Below are positions 17,613 to 25,688 of a stretch of DNA of 64,000 nt, piece by piece (the stretch's first letter is position 1; the number at the start of each line of letters is the position of its first letter). The notes under the pieces were generated by a model that saw only the letters and a list, made by a program, of their open reading frames with translations, was not told where the DNA came from and ran no database searches. A program made the translations under genes and the position numbers. Source of the stretch: Chloroflexota bacterium (GTDB taxonomy: Bacteria; Chloroflexota; UBA11872); assembly GCA_022821905.1 (NCBI GenBank), contig JAJECS010000006.1:62001-126000 (forward strand), in the 5' to 3' direction.

Positions 17613-18746
17613 ATGGCAACCGTTACCCCCAACGTGGCGCAGGTTCCGCGGCTCACCACCGAGCAGGTCGCCCAGTTCAAGCGCGACGGCTTCCTGGTCT
17701 TGCCGGCAGTGCTCGACCTCGAGCTCTGCCGCCAAACCCGCGAGCAGATGTGGGAGCTGATCGCCGAGCATCGCCCCAGCATGAAGCGGGATGACCCCGA
17801 GACATGGCTCCCATTCTCTGACGAGGAGCGGGAGGGCTACACGCGGCCCGAGGGCGGCGGCGACCCCTACTTCGGCGGCGGCGGCCACCGGCTCTACATT
17901 CGCAACGGCGCCGAAGAGCTGCTGCTCGACCTGGCGCCGCGCGCCATGTTCGACGTTGCCGAGCAGCTATTGGGCGAGGGTGAGGTCATTTGGCCGAACG
18001 GTCTCGACGAAACCAACACCACCATTGGTCCGGCGCTCTTGACCGAGGACCACATCACCAGCATGGAGGTCCACCTGGGGCCGGAGTCCGACAAGTGGCT
18101 CGGCAAGGCCACGCGCAAGACCGAACAGGTGCGCCTGCCCAAGACCGGTCCCGTGTGGGCGACCGCCCAGGGATCGCGCGGTCTCTATTGCACGTTGCCC
18201 AACAGTCCGGGCGGCCGCGTCAACAAGTACCCGTACGCCAAGGTCCAGCCGAGCGCCAGGTATCCCTCGGCTCACGCGGCGGAAGGCATGTACGAGAGCC
18301 GGCGGCGACTCCAGATCGCAGCCTACTTCGACGACCTGCCGCTTGGCGCCGGCGGCCTCCACCTGTGGCCCGGCAGCCATCAGCGGATTTGGGACCGGTG
18401 GTCCGCGATGCACCGCGGCGACATCCCGTCCAACGACGACTGGCTGAGCCTGAGGCATTCCGCGGGCAAGTTCGACGGCTACGTCACGCCGCCGATCTCG
18501 GAGATCAAGGAAGACACGCCGGTCGTGGACACCCACGGACCTTGCGGCTCGGTGGTCCTCTGGCACGCCAACATGCTGCACATGGCGGGGCAGAACACGA
18601 GCAGCGACATCATCCGCCAGGCCACGATCTACGCCTACGACAAGACCGAGGAATCCCTCCCGGACGAGTTGGCGTTGGCCTACCCGGACGGCGACCTGTG
18701 GCGCGACTGGTCCGACGAGCTGCGCGCGACTGAAACGGCGAGCTAG
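17613..18746 (+). CDS. PhyH-family (phytanoyl-CoA dioxygenase-like) protein, copy 1
   Basis: 377 residues beginning MATVTPNVAQVPRLT, preceded by AGGCAGGG. It belongs to the Fe(II)/2-oxoglutarate-type PhyH superfamily: N-terminal FKRDGFLVLPAVLD is the family hallmark, GGLHLWPGSHQRIWDRW is the double-stranded beta-helix segment, and LWHANMLHMAGQN with RQATIY carries the distal His and 2-oxoglutarate Arg. A canonical HxD is not obvious; the equivalent place reads SAHAAEG. It is near-identical to the gene at 19118-20251 (about 335 of 377 residues by eye) and related to 51476-52555, so it is one of three paralogues. Substrate unknown; hydroxylation of a small molecule is expected. Confidence 0.85.
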   Translation: MATVTPNVAQVPRLTTEQVAQFKRDGFLVLPAVLDLELCRQTREQMWELIAEHRPSMKRDDPETWLPFSDEEREGYTRPEGGGDPYFGGGGHRLYIRNGAEELLLDLAPRAMFDVAEQLLGEGEVIWPNGLDETNTTIGPALLTEDHITSMEVHLGPESDKWLGKATRKTEQVRLPKTGPVWATAQGSRGLYCTLPNSPGGRVNKYPYAKVQPSARYPSAHAAEGMYESRRRLQIAAYFDDLPLGAGGLHLWPGSHQRIWDRWSAMHRGDIPSNDDWLSLRHSAGKFDGYVTPPISEIKEDTPVVDTHGPCGSVVLWHANMLHMAGQNTSSDIIRQATIYAYDKTEESLPDELALAYPDGDLWRDWSDELRATETAS

Positions 18747-18764
18747 GCCTATCGACGTGAGGCC

Positions 18765-18790
18765 GCAGGCCGCCGCCGGCGGTGGCCTGC
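18765..18790 (+). terminator. GC-rich hairpin after phyH copy 1
   Basis: GCAGGCCGCCG pairs with CGGTGGCCTGC (one G:T pair) around a four-base loop, 19 bases after the stop. No T-run follows. The same hairpin, better paired, follows copy 2 at 20268-20297, so it is part of the duplicated unit. It could act as a terminator or an RNA-stabilising structure. Confidence 0.45.
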
Positions 18791-18806
18791 GCGCCGCGCG
18801 GTGGTC

Positions 18807-19019
18807 CAGGTGCCGACGCTGATCTAATCGGCGCGTGAGCGCCGGGCCTACGCGCTCAGCGGCATGGGCTGGTCGGCGCAGGCCTTCACCATCGACTGGT
18901 GTCGCGAGCAGGGCATGGACCTCATCCCCGGCGACGGCTATCTGCGGGCCTGCGTGCCAGCCGTCGTCGGCACCTGGGCAGCGGCCCTGGCTCGCTTTGG
19001 GATCCAGAGCTTCAGCGAC
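18807..19019 (+). pseudogene. Relic of a gamma-glutamyltransferase gene
   Basis: About 213 bases align base for base with ggt positions 21202-21414 (EVPTLIYSARERRAYALSG onward to RFGTLSFSD). The relic carries TAA where ggt has TAC for the Tyr of TLIYS, and it lacks the start and about three-quarters of the gene. It sits between the two phyH copies at the place ggt occupies after copy 2. It therefore marks a former tandem [phyH-ggt][phyH-ggt] arrangement in which the first ggt was deleted internally. Nothing functional is expected from it. Confidence 0.85.
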
Positions 19020-19036
19020 AATGTGCCGGCGCGCCT

Positions 19037-19117
19037 TGAAGTTGCGCTCCCCAGCCGCACGTCCATAAGTCATAATCAGGCACCCGCCAACTCGTCTCTC
19101 AACGAGGCAGGGATCCC
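19037..19117 (+). promoter_or_regulatory. Conserved upstream region of phyH copy 2
   Basis: Matches the segment before copy 1 (CTCCCCAG, CATAAGTCATAATCAGGCA, CTCGTCTCTCAACGAGGCAGGG), including the probable -10 CATAAT and the ribosome site AGGCAGGG. The copy begins directly after the ggt relic, which helps place the edge of the duplicated unit. Confidence 0.35.
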
Positions 19118-20251
19118 ATGGCAACGCCATTCTCCAGCGTGGCGCAAGTTCCGCGGCTCACCCCCGAGCAGATCGCCCAGTTCAAGCGCGACGGTTTACT
19201 GGTCTTGCCGGCAGTGCTCGACCCCGAGCTCTGCCGCCAGACCCGCGAGCAGATGTGGGAGCTGATCGCCGAGCATCGACCCAGCATGAAGCGGGATGAC
19301 CCCGCGACATGGCTGCCTTTCTCCGATGAGGAGAGGGATGGCTTTCAGCGCCCCCAAGGCGGCGGCGACCCCTACTTCGCCGGCGGCGGCCACCGGCTCT
19401 ACGTCCGCAATGGCGCCGAAGAGCTGCTGCTCGATCTGGCGCCCCGCGCCATGTTCGACATCGCCCAACAGTTGCTGGGCGACGGCGAGGTCGTGTGGCC
19501 CGGCGGCCTGGACGAGACCAACACCACCATCGGTCCGGCCCTCCTGACCGAGGACAACATCTCCACCATGAAGGTCCACCTGGGTCCGGAGGCCGGGAAT
19601 TGGCTCGGCCAGGCCACGCGCAAGACCGAGCAGCTGCGCCTGCCCAAGACCGGTCCTGTGTGGGCCACCGGCCAGGGATCACGCGGGCTCTACTGCACGC
19701 TGCCCAACAGCCCTGGTGGCCGCGTCAACAAATACCGAAACGCCAAGGTCCAGCCCAGCGCCAAGTACCCCTCGGCACACGCGGCCGAGGGCATGTACGA
19801 GAGCCGGCGGCGACTCTCGATCGCGGCATACTTCGACGACCTGCCGCTCGGCGCCGGCGGCCTGCATCTCTGGCCCGGCAGCCACCAGCGGATTTGGGAC
19901 CGGTGGTCCGCCATGCACCGCGGCGACATCCCGTCCAATGACGACTGTCTGAGCCTGCGGCATTCCGGCGGCAAGTTCGACAGCTACGTCACGCCGCCGA
20001 TCTCCGAAATCAAGGAGGACACGCCGGTCGTGGACACCCACGGACCGTGCGGCTCGGTGGTCCTGTGGCACGCCAACATGCTGCACATGGCGGGCCAGAA
20101 CACCACCAGCGACGTGATCCGCCAGGCCACGATCTACGGCTACAACAAGACCGAGGAGTCCCTCCCGGACGAGTTGGCCCTGGCCTACCCGGACGGCGAC
20201 CTGTGGCGCGACTGGTCCGACGAGGTGCGCGCGACTGAAACGGCGAGCTAG
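19118..20251 (+). CDS. PhyH-family (phytanoyl-CoA dioxygenase-like) protein, copy 2
   Basis: 377 residues, the same length as copy 1 with about 42 substitutions, many conservative, so both copies appear to be under selection. Family marks are FKRDGLLVLPAVLD near the start, GGLHLWPGSHQRIWDRW, and LWHANMLHMAGQNTTSD before RQATIY. As in copy 1 the expected HxD metal motif is absent and SAHAAEG is found instead. It is followed by a hairpin, a 33-base fragment of the ggt start and then a small low-GC insert before ggt itself. The original pairing of this gene with ggt suggests a shared pathway, possibly processing of a gamma-glutamyl compound; this is inference. Confidence 0.85.
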   Translation: MATPFSSVAQVPRLTPEQIAQFKRDGLLVLPAVLDPELCRQTREQMWELIAEHRPSMKRDDPATWLPFSDEERDGFQRPQGGGDPYFAGGGHRLYVRNGAEELLLDLAPRAMFDIAQQLLGDGEVVWPGGLDETNTTIGPALLTEDNISTMKVHLGPEAGNWLGQATRKTEQLRLPKTGPVWATGQGSRGLYCTLPNSPGGRVNKYRNAKVQPSAKYPSAHAAEGMYESRRRLSIAAYFDDLPLGAGGLHLWPGSHQRIWDRWSAMHRGDIPSNDDCLSLRHSGGKFDSYVTPPISEIKEDTPVVDTHGPCGSVVLWHANMLHMAGQNTTSDVIRQATIYGYNKTEESLPDELALAYPDGDLWRDWSDEVRATETAS

Positions 20252-20267
20252 ACCTATCGACGTGAGG

Positions 20268-20297
20268 ACGCAGGCCGCCGCTTCAGGCGGCCTGCGT
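20268..20297 (+). terminator. GC-rich hairpin after phyH copy 2
   Basis: ACGCAGGCCGCC pairs perfectly with GGCGGCCTGCGT (12 base pairs, six-base loop), 17 bases after the stop codon. There is no T-run, so it is a terminator-like or stabilising hairpin rather than a textbook intrinsic terminator. It is conserved with 18765-18790. Confidence 0.5.
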
Positions 20298-20320
20298 GTC
20301 GCGCGGTGGACCCGCAACCG

Positions 20321-20353
20321 GTGACGGTCACGACCTTCCTGGGCGGCGACAGC
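20321..20353 (+). pseudogene. Stranded 5' end of ggt (33 bases)
   Basis: Starts GTGACGGTCACGACC and matches the first 33 bases of ggt (20977-21009) at 31 of 33 positions. After this the sequence departs into low-GC DNA and the true ggt begins 623 bases later. It marks the original ggt start before the insertion and forms a direct repeat with the present start. Confidence 0.75.
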
Positions 20354-20976
20354 GCGTGTCTGGTATGGCTCGTGGATGGCTAGGGTCGGCCGAAGCAGGG
20401 ATCAGTCGCGAAGAAAGCGGGATGGCGTTCAGTATGGATCGCCCGATGCAGCGACAGACTGTTATTGGCGGAAAGGCTAGCGAGAAAGGCCGAGTGGGAC
20501 TCTAGTGGACAACCTTCTGTTGCTGATCCCTGTGGCAGTTGTGGTGGTTGCGTGGGCATTGAACGAATTCAGCAGGAGGCGTTGGGAAACGTACAAGAGA
20601 AAAGAGGATCGGTATACCAAACTGCTATGCAATATGTCAGGATTCTATGTTCAGCCAAACAGCGACAAAGATGAATTGCAAGAACTTAGATCGGCGTTTA
20701 TTGAACAGCTAGGATATGGGTGGCTCTATCTTCCTGATGAACTGATCCGAAAAGGCTACGAATTTCTTGATGCGGTACGATTTGGAGCCGACTCATCTGA
20801 CAGAGACAAGGAGATTCTTCTGGGTGAGTTTGTAGCTCTAATGCGGAAAGACTTGTACGGCAAGAGGCTGCTACTGTGGACGGCGACTGAATTGGAAGGC
20901 AAGGACTTTCGGCATCTCAAGAGCAACTGAGCATTGATAGGGACCTGCAGATTCGTGAGCAAATGAAGGGTAACTC
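20354..20976. mobile_element. Small low-GC insert at the 5' end of ggt
   Basis: A 623-base segment clearly poorer in GC than its surroundings. It is bounded by the two copies of the ggt 5' end (20321-20353 and 20977-21009) and carries one reading frame (20505-20930). Its right edge supplies GAAGGG six bases before the ggt GTG, so the insert now provides the ribosome site for ggt. No integrase, transposase or terminal inverted repeat is visible. Acquisition by insertion is inferred from base composition and the split repeat. Confidence 0.6.
20505..20930 (+). CDS. Hypothetical membrane-anchored protein
   Basis: 141 residues from a GTG start. A single N-terminal membrane helix (LLLLIPVAVVVVAWAL, residues 4-19) is followed by a basic stretch (SRRRWETYKRKEDRY) and a cytosolic-looking charged domain of about 110 residues. 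No enzymatic motif is recognised. Codon use is AT-richer than in every neighbouring gene, which points to transfer with the insert that carries it. Small membrane-anchored proteins of this form occur as accessory genes in defence or mobile islands, but there is no direct evidence for that here. Confidence 0.6.
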   Translation: MDNLLLLIPVAVVVVAWALNEFSRRRWETYKRKEDRYTKLLCNMSGFYVQPNSDKDELQELRSAFIEQLGYGWLYLPDELIRKGYEFLDAVRFGADSSDRDKEILLGEFVALMRKDLYGKRLLLWTATELEGKDFRHLKSN

Positions 20977-22818
20977 GTGACGGTCACAACCTTCCTGGGC
21001 GACGACAGCCCCGGGCAACGCCCGATGCACGCCACGCGCCCCGTGGTGATGGGCCGGCGCGGCGTGGTGACCTCGGGCCATTACCTGGCCACGGCCGCCG
21101 GCTTCCGCATCATGGAGCAGGGCGGCAACGCCATCGACGCCGCCGCGGCCATGTGCTTCTGTCTCAACCTGCTCGAACCGCAGAGCAACGGGCTGGCGGG
21201 CGAGGTTCCCACGCTCATCTACTCGGCGCGCGAGCGCCGGGCCTACGCGCTCAGCGGCATGGGCTGGTCGGCCAAAGCCTTCACCATCGACTGGTGCCGC
21301 GAGCACGGCATCGACCTCATCCCTGGCGACGGCTATCTGCCGGCCTGCGTGCCCGCCGTGGTCGGCACCTGGGCGGCGGCCCTGGCTCGCTTTGGCACCC
21401 TGAGCTTCAGCGACGTCGCGCAGCCCGCCATCGAGTTGGCTGAAAACGGCTTTCCCGTCTACCCGGGTCTGCACGACGCGCTGGCTGGCAACGAGGCCAA
21501 ATACACCGAGCTTTACCCCAGCACCGGTGAGGTCTACTTGCCGTCGGGCCGGGCGCCCGAGGTCGGTGAATTGCTTCGCAATCCCGCGTGGGCCGAGACT
21601 CTGCGCATCCTCTGCCGCGCCGAGGAGGCGGCCGGCGCAGGTGGTCGCGTGGCCGGGATCGAGGCCGCCCGCGACGCCTTCTACAAGGGCGAGATCGCCG
21701 AGCGCATCATCGACTTCATCACCGCCAACCCGGTCGAGGACGCCAGCGGATCGACGCACGCCGGCCTGCTGACCTATGAGGACTTTGCCGAGTGGGAGGC
21801 GGATTTCGAGGAGCCCGTCGGCCTGAGCTACCACGGCCTGGACGTCTTCAAGTGCTCCGGCTGGACCCAGGGCCCGGTGTTCGTGCAACAGCTGTCGCTG
21901 CTGGAAGGTTTCGACCTGTCGGCGATGGGGCACAACTCGGCGGACTACCTGCACACCGTGATCGAGTGCGCCAAGCTGGCCTTCGCCGACCGCGAGGCTC
22001 ACTACGGCGACCCGCGCTTCGACGACGTGCCGTTCGAGCGCTTGCTATCCGAGACCTACGCCGCGCAGCGCCGCACGCTGGTCGGCGAGCGGGCGTCCCT
22101 GGAGATGCGACCCGGCGACGTGGGGCAAGGCGTTCCGACCTACGCCACCGTCGACGTGGCCGAGGACAACCGTCGGGCGTTGCAGCTCGAGGCCCGCGAG
22201 GTCCGCGACCTCGACCTCGGCCACGCCCACCTGGGCGACACCACCCACCTGGACGCCGTCGACCACGAGGGAAACATGGTCGCGGCCACGCCCAGCGGCG
22301 GATGGTTGGGCACCTCGCCGGTGATCCGCGGGCTCGGGTTTCCGCTCGGCACGCGCGGCCAGATGTTCTACCTCAATCCGGCCCGCCCCAACGCCCTGGC
22401 CCCGCGCAAGCGGCCCCGCGCCACCCTCACGCCGTCACTTGTGACGCGCGACGGCGAGCCGTACATGGTCTTCGGCACGCCGGGCGGCGACGGCCAGGAC
22501 CAATGGACGCTGCAGTTCTTCCTCAACCACGCTCACTTCGGCATGAGCCTGCAAGAAGCGCTGGACGCGCCCACGGTGCACTCGGTGCACTTCCCGTCCT
22601 CGTTCTACCCCCGCCAGGCCTATCCCGGTCGCGTGGTGGCCGAAGGCCGCATCGACAGCGCCGTCATTGCCGAGTTGGAGCGACGCGGCCACGAGGTCGA
22701 AGTCACCGACGGCTGGGCCAACGGCAAGCCCATGGCGATCCAATACGGAGGCCCCGACGGCGTCATCGCCGGAGCCGTATCCGCCAAAGGCACCATCGGC
22801 TACGCCCTGGGCTGGTGA
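20977..22818 (+). CDS. ggt: Gamma-glutamyltransferase family protein
   Basis: 613 residues, a normal length for this Ntn-hydrolase family, with no signal peptide, so it is probably cytoplasmic. Family marks are GRRGVVTSGHYLATAAGFRI near the start, GGNAIDAAAAM, ECAKLAFADREAHYGD, and the autoprocessing site GDTTHLDAVDHEGN, where Thr422 should become the N-terminal nucleophile of the small subunit. FGTPGGDGQDQW lies in the substrate-binding region. The enzyme would hydrolyse or transfer gamma-glutamyl groups. A GTG start with GAAGGG six bases upstream lies at the edge of a low-GC insert that separates it from its former partner phyH. A relic of a second copy is at 18807-19019. Confidence 0.9.
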   Translation: MTVTTFLGDDSPGQRPMHATRPVVMGRRGVVTSGHYLATAAGFRIMEQGGNAIDAAAAMCFCLNLLEPQSNGLAGEVPTLIYSARERRAYALSGMGWSAKAFTIDWCREHGIDLIPGDGYLPACVPAVVGTWAAALARFGTLSFSDVAQPAIELAENGFPVYPGLHDALAGNEAKYTELYPSTGEVYLPSGRAPEVGELLRNPAWAETLRILCRAEEAAGAGGRVAGIEAARDAFYKGEIAERIIDFITANPVEDASGSTHAGLLTYEDFAEWEADFEEPVGLSYHGLDVFKCSGWTQGPVFVQQLSLLEGFDLSAMGHNSADYLHTVIECAKLAFADREAHYGDPRFDDVPFERLLSETYAAQRRTLVGERASLEMRPGDVGQGVPTYATVDVAEDNRRALQLEAREVRDLDLGHAHLGDTTHLDAVDHEGNMVAATPSGGWLGTSPVIRGLGFPLGTRGQMFYLNPARPNALAPRKRPRATLTPSLVTRDGEPYMVFGTPGGDGQDQWTLQFFLNHAHFGMSLQEALDAPTVHSVHFPSSFYPRQAYPGRVVAEGRIDSAVIAELERRGHEVEVTDGWANGKPMAIQYGGPDGVIAGAVSAKGTIGYALGW

Positions 22819-22841
22819 AGGCGCTGCATGTCAGGTGTCGG

Positions 22842-22866
22842 GCCTGCCCCGTACTCGATACGGGGG
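22842..22866 (+). repeat. Nested palindrome, family A copy 1
   Basis: GCCTG followed by the hairpin CCCCGTACTCGATACGGGG, with a 7-base-pair stem and CTCGA loop. The same unit occurs at 36455-36478, 52679-52703, 58948-58972 and 60317-60341. Here it lies just after the ggt stop. Confidence 0.8.
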
Positions 22867-22896
22867 TGGGTCTCAGACCCGCTCTTTCGGCTGGCC

Positions 22897-23685
22897 TTAG
22901 GCTCCCGCACTCCGCGCGGCCGTGAGCAGCTCCAGCACCCGCTCCCGCGCGGCGTGCTGCATCGCCACCCGCGTGGCCAGCTCGATCTGCCCCGGCGTCT
23001 CCGTGGTCATTCCGGAGCGCATGCCCAGCGAATACAGGTAGAACGGCAACGGCCAGTCGCCGTCCTCCATGTACTCCTGAAACGCCTCCTCCCGCGATCG
23101 ATCCTCGCCCACTGAGATCAGACCGGCCTCGACCGGCGTCTCGTCGACCTCGGACTTGCCGGTCACCGGGCCACGCTCGGCCACCGCCTGCACGACCTCG
23201 GTATGCCACGCGCGGTCCTCGAGAAACGCGTAGACGTAGAACCCGTCCTCCTCGGGGTCCTCGTGGGCGTCGATGAAGGCGTCGAAAGCGTCGTGCTCGA
23301 TCATCGCCCGCAGCACGCGCACCTCCGGCACCTCGTCGCGGTCGTACGTCCGGTTGATGTCGATGCCGTCGGCGTTTTCGCGGGTGCCCAGTGCGCATCC
23401 GGTGGGATTCAGACAGGGAAAGACGCTGAAGGCGATGCCCGGATGGTCGGCCCAGCGGCGCTGTTCGAGAAATTCCAGCACGGAGATGAACCCGGCGGGC
23501 TCGTCCCCGTGGACGCCGCCAAACAGTCCCACGTGGGCCAGCGCCGGCGCTTGCGGGGCGATGTCTACTCGTAGCAGATCGAGGCCCAGATCCGCCACCG
23601 GGTGTCGGGTCAACGTCAGTTGCGGCGCGTCACACGCCGCGACGACCCGCGCAACGATCTCGTCATAGCTGGCTGGGGGCTGCAT
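22897..23685 (-). CDS. M14-family zinc carboxypeptidase / succinylglutamate-desuccinylase-like deacylase
   Basis: 262 residues from ATG 23685; the longer frame to 23847 runs into a repeat region and is not used. Zinc-site motifs are visible: GGVHGDEPAG (His and Glu ligands), CLNPTGC, GIDINRTY (substrate Arg), and AFIDAHEDPEED with the third zinc His. This is the pattern of the AstE/AspA and M14-like carboxypeptidase superfamily. The protein is short for a digestive carboxypeptidase and has no signal peptide, so a cytoplasmic deacylase or small-peptide hydrolase is likely. It converges on ggt; a link to gamma-glutamyl or acyl-amino-acid metabolism is possible but unproven. Confidence 0.78.
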   Translation of the reverse strand: MQPPASYDEIVARVVAACDAPQLTLTRHPVADLGLDLLRVDIAPQAPALAHVGLFGGVHGDEPAGFISVLEFLEQRRWADHPGIAFSVFPCLNPTGCALGTRENADGIDINRTYDRDEVPEVRVLRAMIEHDAFDAFIDAHEDPEEDGFYVYAFLEDRAWHTEVVQAVAERGPVTGKSEVDETPVEAGLISVGEDRSREEAFQEYMEDGDWPLPFYLYSLGMRSGMTTETPGQIELATRVAMQHAARERVLELLTAARSAGA

Positions 23686-23775
23686 GCATTCCCACTGGTG
23701 CGGACGGCCCCGCAGCCTACCTGCCGGGCCCGAGGCGCTTCGGTTACAAATCTGCCACTTCGGGAGGCTTGGCCC

Positions 23776-23949
23776 GGTGGCCCGCGCTGCGTGCAGCGTG
23801 TGGCCGGCCGCGGTTGAATCTTCCAGGCTGCCCGTAGCCTGGGCCACCGGGCACGGCCGAAGCCGGACAGCTCCCCAGCCACACCGAGCCCCCTTATGTC
23901 ACTCCGAGCCCCCCTTATGTCACTCCGAGCGCAGCGAGGAGTCTAAGGA
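23776..23949. repeat. Cluster of dispersed repeats (families E and B)
   Basis: Contains two imperfect palindromes of the type GGCTGC-G-AGCCTGGGCCACCGGGC (23776-23805 and 23822-23850) and a short tandem unit CTTATGTCACTCCGAGC with its neighbour. It ends with the family-B unit ending CGCAGCGAGGAGTCTAAGG (23921-23949), which recurs at 35961, 44320 and, inverted, 44371. These are noncoding spacers between two minus-strand genes. Confidence 0.7.
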
Positions 23950-24011
23950 GCAACGGAGGGGCGCCCCGCAAGGACACTGCGCACGCCCGCCCCGACTCCC
24001 CGATCAGCGCG

Positions 24012-24809
24012 CTACTTGGTCTCCGGCTCGGTGAGCCCAAACCCCGCGCCCTGCGGATCCAACAGGTAGGCGATGCGCCCCACCATGGGGATGTCCTTCG
24101 GCGGCAGAGCCACCTGCGCGCCTCCGGCAACCGCCTGGCCCACCATCGCATCCAGGTCCGTGACCTGGAAGTAGACGCTCCAGTGCGCCGGAACGCCCCG
24201 CTCGCGCAGGTGCTCCGGCATGCCCATCACTCCAGCCGCGCCCATCCCATCGGCCATGAGAATGGTGTAGTCAGTGCCCTCGGCCATCGTCATCGCCTCG
24301 GACTCGAGTCCCAGCAGTTGCGAATAGAACGCGGTAACGGACGCCGGATCGTTGGCCAGCAGCTCGCACCAGTGAATCGTGTTCGGCTCGGACTTCACCC
24401 CCGCGCCGATGTGCCGCTTGGCCTGCCAGAACGCCACGTGCGCGCCCGCGGGATCGCTGATGATGCTCATCCGCCCCGCGTCGAAGACGTCGAACGGCGG
24501 CGCGCCCACCGTGCCGCCCAGCTCCGGAACCCGAGCCGCGACCGCGTCCACGTCCTCCACGGCCATATGGATCATCCAGTGCGGTGGAATGCCCGCCTGC
24601 CGCTGCTCATCCGGCTGCTCGTACATGCCGCCCACGAACGCGCCGTCCACCATCGCCATCGTGTAGAAGACATCCCCGGACTCGTCCATCGGGTTGTCCT
24701 GGCACGCCCACCCGAATAGGTCCCCATAGAACGCCTTCGCCGCCGCCTGATCCGTAGTCGACAGATCGACCCAGCACGGGGTGCCTGGCGCATGGTTCGT
24801 GAATTTCAT
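24012..24809 (-). CDS. Two-domain VOC (glyoxalase/bleomycin-resistance fold) protein
   Basis: 265 residues made of two vicinal-oxygen-chelate modules of about 120 residues. The first begins GTPCWVDLSTTDQAAAKAFY and ends SDPAGAHVAFWQ. The second begins TIHWCELLANDPASVTAFY and ends LDPQGAGFGL. The paired strand-helix pattern and terminal DP-GA segments are typical of this family, which contains glyoxalase-like, dioxygenase and drug-binding proteins. The metal ligands are not certain and no substrate can be named. Monocistronic on the minus strand. Confidence 0.83.
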   Translation of the reverse strand: MKFTNHAPGTPCWVDLSTTDQAAAKAFYGDLFGWACQDNPMDESGDVFYTMAMVDGAFVGGMYEQPDEQRQAGIPPHWMIHMAVEDVDAVAARVPELGGTVGAPPFDVFDAGRMSIISDPAGAHVAFWQAKRHIGAGVKSEPNTIHWCELLANDPASVTAFYSQLLGLESEAMTMAEGTDYTILMADGMGAAGVMGMPEHLRERGVPAHWSVYFQVTDLDAMVGQAVAGGAQVALPPKDIPMVGRIAYLLDPQGAGFGLTEPETK

Positions 24810-24860
24810 CGGCTGCTCGTATTCCTATCGTTGGCAGGTTTGCCAACTCCGATCGGCTCC

Positions 24861-25262
24861 CTACCAAATGGTCTCGACATGTGGCGAAGCCGTCAGGGTC
24901 GCATCCCGGGTCAGAACTGGGGCATCGAGGGCTGCCGCCTCCGCGGCGATGAGCCGGTCATGCATCTCCGGGATATCCAGATTGCGATCAAGCCTCGCAA
25001 GTTGATCCCGACCCAAATCGGACAGCTCGATCCCGTCCACTGAGTCCAATGCCGCCAGTAGGTGGGAGGGAGTGAAGGCCTGTCCCAGCTTGACCGAAAG
25101 GTAGTAGAACTCGGCCACGGCAATCGCCGGAACGACAATGGCGGCGTTGCCGGTCTCAGCCAGGCGAAAGACTGCGGTAGCGGCGGCGGATAGACGGTTA
25201 GGTGACTTTAGATACCACCAAAGGGCGTGTGTATCGACGACGGCTCGAAATCGGCCGTTCAT
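24861..25262 (-). CDS. PIN-domain ribonuclease toxin (VapC type)
   Basis: About 133 residues. PIN acidic residues are visible: the D of AVVDTHALWWYL, the E of AVAEFYYL, and the C-terminal D of VLTRDATL preceded by HDRLIAAEA. The family cleaves RNA, often tRNA or rRNA. The ATG at 25262 overlaps the stop of the upstream antitoxin gene by one base (a GTG three bases earlier is also possible), the standard toxin-antitoxin layout. The HDRLIAAEA element places it with the group often paired with Phd/YefM-type antitoxins. Confidence 0.85.
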   Translation of the reverse strand: MNGRFRAVVDTHALWWYLKSPNRLSAAATAVFRLAETGNAAIVVPAIAVAEFYYLSVKLGQAFTPSHLLAALDSVDGIELSDLGRDQLARLDRNLDIPEMHDRLIAAEAAALDAPVLTRDATLTASPHVETIW

Positions 25263-25543
25263 CACTGCTGAGATTCCCCAGATGCCGGCGACCGAGGCTC
25301 CCAGATCGACTTGATGTCTTGAAAGTCCTCGTAGGTTGCGTCCGGAAGGTCGGCCAGGGCGCCTCGTAGTGAAGCCAATGACGGTTTCTCTCCTGGAAGC
25401 TGCTGAACGGCAACCAGCCTGGCGCAGGGTTCTCCGCGGCGGGTGATCAACACCTCGGAGCTGGCGTCGAGCTCGCTGAGGATCTCGCTAATCCTGGCCT
25501 TGAATTCCCTAATGCCGTAGGTAGTCACAGAGTGCGATGACAT
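25262..25543 (-). CDS. Phd/YefM-type antitoxin
   Basis: 93 residues from ATG 25543 (an ATG at 25552 is the alternative). YGIREFKARISEILSEL followed by VLITRRGEPCARLVAV is the standard DNA-binding and strand pattern of Phd/YefM antitoxins. The C-terminal tail after LPGEKPSLASLRGAL would neutralise the PIN toxin. It is directly upstream of and overlapping the toxin; such pairs normally repress their own promoter through the antitoxin. Confidence 0.85.
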   Translation of the reverse strand: MSSHSVTTYGIREFKARISEILSELDASSEVLITRRGEPCARLVAVQQLPGEKPSLASLRGALADLPDATYEDFQDIKSIWEPRSPASGESQQ

Positions 25544-25688
25544 AGGTCTCATTCAGGTGTGCGATGTGACTACACTGTACCAATCGGGGATCGGACTGCA
25601 ATCCGAACTCCAGAGCGTCGCTGTGCCCGGTCGTGGCCGTAGGAGTCGACGCCTCAGCACCAAATCCCGCGAGACGACGGGATATTCG

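Noticed and set aside
23881-23950. Short tandem units resembling a CRISPR start
   Set aside because: Units are only ~20 bases, without regular spacers, and belong to the dispersed intergenic repeats.
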